NCBI RefSeq assembly: GCF_040096015.1
Contig: NZ_JBBMFO010000002.1
Location: 39,570 to 103,569, forward strand
Reading direction: 5' to 3'
Origin: Peptoniphilus_A hominis
GTDB taxonomy: Bacteria > Bacillota > Clostridia > Tissierellales > Peptoniphilaceae
Length of the DNA stretch: 64,000 bases
In this document: one piece after another, positions 62,474 to 64,000 of the stretch
Numbering within the stretch: the stretch's first letter is position 1
How the letters are laid out: the number at the start of each line of letters is the position of its first letter
The notes under the pieces: generated by a model
What the model saw: only the letters and a program-made list of their open reading frames with translations
Told to the model about the DNA's origin: nothing
Databases searched by the model: none
Made by a program: the position numbers and the translations under genes

Positions 62474-63918
62474 ATGTAATAGAAGCAGATATTAAAAAAT
62501 TCTCTTATGACGGAAATGATAAGGTAATTTTAAAAGATATAGAGCTAAATATTAAAGAAGGGGAACTTGTTGTTATAAGTGGTTTATCTGGTTGTGGAAA
62601 AACCACGTTAACAAGAATATTAAATGGTTTAATTCCGAATCATTATCAAGGACAATTATATGGACAAGTATCTATTTTAGGAAAAAATATTTCGCAATAT
62701 AACAACGGAGAATTGGCAAAGTATATAGGAAATGTTTTTCAAAATCCAACAGATCAGTTTTTCGCAAATATTGTTGAGGATGAGCTTGCCTTTGTTGGAG
62801 AAAATTTAGGAATGGAGCTTTCAGAATTAAAGAAAAGAGTTGATGACTCTTTGAGTGTGATGGGAATTGAAAATTTAAAATATAGAAATATCAATTCTTT
62901 ATCAGGTGGACAAAAGCAAAAAGTTGCTATCTCATCTACTCTTGTTTATGATACTAAAATAATTTTCTTTGATGAACCATCATCAAATTTAGACTATAGG
63001 GGAATAGTCGAACTTAAGAATATTCTTGAAAAATTAAAATCATTAGGAAAAACGATAATAATATCTGAGCATAGATTGTTCTATTTAAATGATTTATATG
63101 ATCGTTTTTTGTATATGAAAGATGGTAAAATCGAAAAAGTTTTTAAAAAAGGTGAATTAACAGAAAAGGATTGTAAAAATTACTCTTTAAGAACAATTAA
63201 CTATAATTTTTTGCTATCTGAAAATATTGATAATTGCAAAAATGTAGTTGAGGATATAAGTGGAGCTGGTATTTCTATTGGTAAAAAAGAATTAATAAAA
63301 AATTTAAATATAAGCTTATATGAAAATGAGATAATGGCGATTATAGGTAAAAATGGAGTAGGTAAAACGACTCTTGCAAGATCTTTAGCTGGTTTATTAA
63401 ACTTTAAAGGCAAGACAAGCTTTGGGAGAAATAAAAAAGAAAGATTAAGAAACTCTTATTATATGATGCAAGATGTAGAATACCAAATATTTTTTGATAC
63501 GGTGGAAAATGAGCTTTTACAAAAAGATAGAATTAATGACGTTGGATATTTAAATAGACTTAGAAACGAATTAAAACATATTGACCTTTGGGAAAATAGG
63601 TATGACCATCCACAAAATCTATCTGGTGGACAAAAACAAAGACTTGCACTATTAACTGCTTGTTTAAGTGGTAGAAAACTAATAATTCTTGATGAACCTA
63701 CGTCAGGTTTAGATTACAAGAGAATGAATGATATTTCTGAAATAATAAAAAGATATTCAAAAATATATCCTTTTGCCATAATAACTCATGATATAGAACT
63801 TATTTTTAAAGTTTGTAATTCTGTGTTAATGCTTGAAGAAGATGGATATAAGAAAGTATATGTTCAGGGACATGAAAAAGAAATTTTGAAATTTATTAAA
63901 GATGGACTGATTGTGTAA
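62470..63918 (+). CDS. ECF transporter ATPase with two fused ABC domains
   Basis: A 482-aa fusion. Each half has a Walker A (GLSGCGKTT and GKNGVGKTT), a signature motif (LSGGQKQK and LSGGQKQR) and Walker B (IIFFDEPSS and LIILDEPTS). The two halves replace separate EcfA1/A2 proteins. The ATG overlaps the T gene stop. Confidence 0.95.
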   Translation: MNVIEADIKKFSYDGNDKVILKDIELNIKEGELVVISGLSGCGKTTLTRILNGLIPNHYQGQLYGQVSILGKNISQYNNGELAKYIGNVFQNPTDQFFANIVEDELAFVGENLGMELSELKKRVDDSLSVMGIENLKYRNINSLSGGQKQKVAISSTLVYDTKIIFFDEPSSNLDYRGIVELKNILEKLKSLGKTIIISEHRLFYLNDLYDRFLYMKDGKIEKVFKKGELTEKDCKNYSLRTINYNFLLSENIDNCKNVVEDISGAGISIGKKELIKNLNISLYENEIMAIIGKNGVGKTTLARSLAGLLNFKGKTSFGRNKKERLRNSYYMMQDVEYQIFFDTVENELLQKDRINDVGYLNRLRNELKHIDLWENRYDHPQNLSGGQKQRLALLTACLSGRKLIILDEPTSGLDYKRMNDISEIIKRYSKIYPFAIITHDIELIFKVCNSVLMLEEDGYKKVYVQGHEKEILKFIKDGLIV

Positions 63919-63930
63919 GGAGTTGATTTT

Positions 63931-64000
63931 ATGAAACAAGATATGAAAGAACAATTATTAACAAAAAGACCCATAGATTTACTTTTTCAATTATCTATCC
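63931..64000 (+). CDS. Partial gene, probable MATE family transporter
   Basis: Only 23 codons are present: MKQDMKEQLLTKRPIDLLFQ. The pattern LLTKRPIDLLFQLSI looks like the start of MATE transporters that often close such TetR/MptD/ECF clusters. AAGGAG precedes the ATG. Identity is a guess from a short stretch. Confidence 0.5.
   Translation, partial: MKQDMKEQLLTKRPIDLLFQLSI

Overview
The window reads as a low-GC Gram-positive anaerobe chromosome (AT-rich, strong AGGAGG ribosome sites, many TTG/GTG starts). The order rlmN-stp-prkC-rsgA-rpe-thiN and the lysine-rich, AT-biased proteins fit the Tissierellia/Peptoniphilaceae (Peptoniphilus, Anaerococcus and relatives). That placement is inference; there is no rRNA or tRNA gene here to test it.

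Bases 1-20,053 are ordinary chromosome. They hold a translation and signalling operon (rlmN, PP2C phosphatase, PASTA kinase, rsgA, rpe, thiN), two minus-strand genes (an ATP-grasp ligase and a radical SAM protein), a TPR-map-MATE-cyclophilin-tdk run, a self-regulated pseudouridine operon (psuK-psuG) with a thioesterase, then DUF503, nth, a VanW protein, an unknown gene, cvfB and rlmD.

The 3' end of rlmD is an integration hot spot. Its last 12 codons and terminator recur at 22.0 kb with synonymous changes only. Between the two copies lies a 2-kb unit with a short serine recombinase and a putative ADP-ribosyltransferase. A siphovirus-type prophage starts at the second copy and runs to about 60.48 kb. 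Its order is: repressor and ImmA-like protease; small early genes with an attenuator-like structure; replication (DUF2800, DUF2815, an intein-bearing family A DNA polymerase, a D5-type primase/helicase, VRR-NUC, SNF2 helicase); late regulator; a toxin-antitoxin pair; HNH/cos/terminase small subunit; a SAM synthetase and DNA methylase cassette; terminase large subunit; HK97-type head; tail; holin; amidase. No integrase lies between 22.0 and 60.4 kb, and no third copy of the rlmD end appears before base 64,000, so the island probably extends past the window.

Several cargo units with their own promoters interrupt the phage: an NTF2-like moron between terL and portal, an AbrB/RelE pair, and a block between the tail chaperones and the tape measure gene (lipoprotein, DUF2975 protein plus HTH, RelB/YafQ pair, broken membrane gene, IS110 element with a structured leader). 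From 60.5 kb a TetR-controlled ECF-type transporter cluster (S, T and fused A components, then a probable MATE gene) begins.

Most notable are the reuse of ATA/ATC as apparent start codons after near-perfect Shine-Dalgarno sites, a canonical A AAA AAG frameshift in the tail chaperone, the polymerase intein, a 48-base coding repeat, a terminator nested in an outer stem, a C5 methyltransferase lacking its C-terminal motifs, and the IS110 leader that probably holds a bridge RNA.
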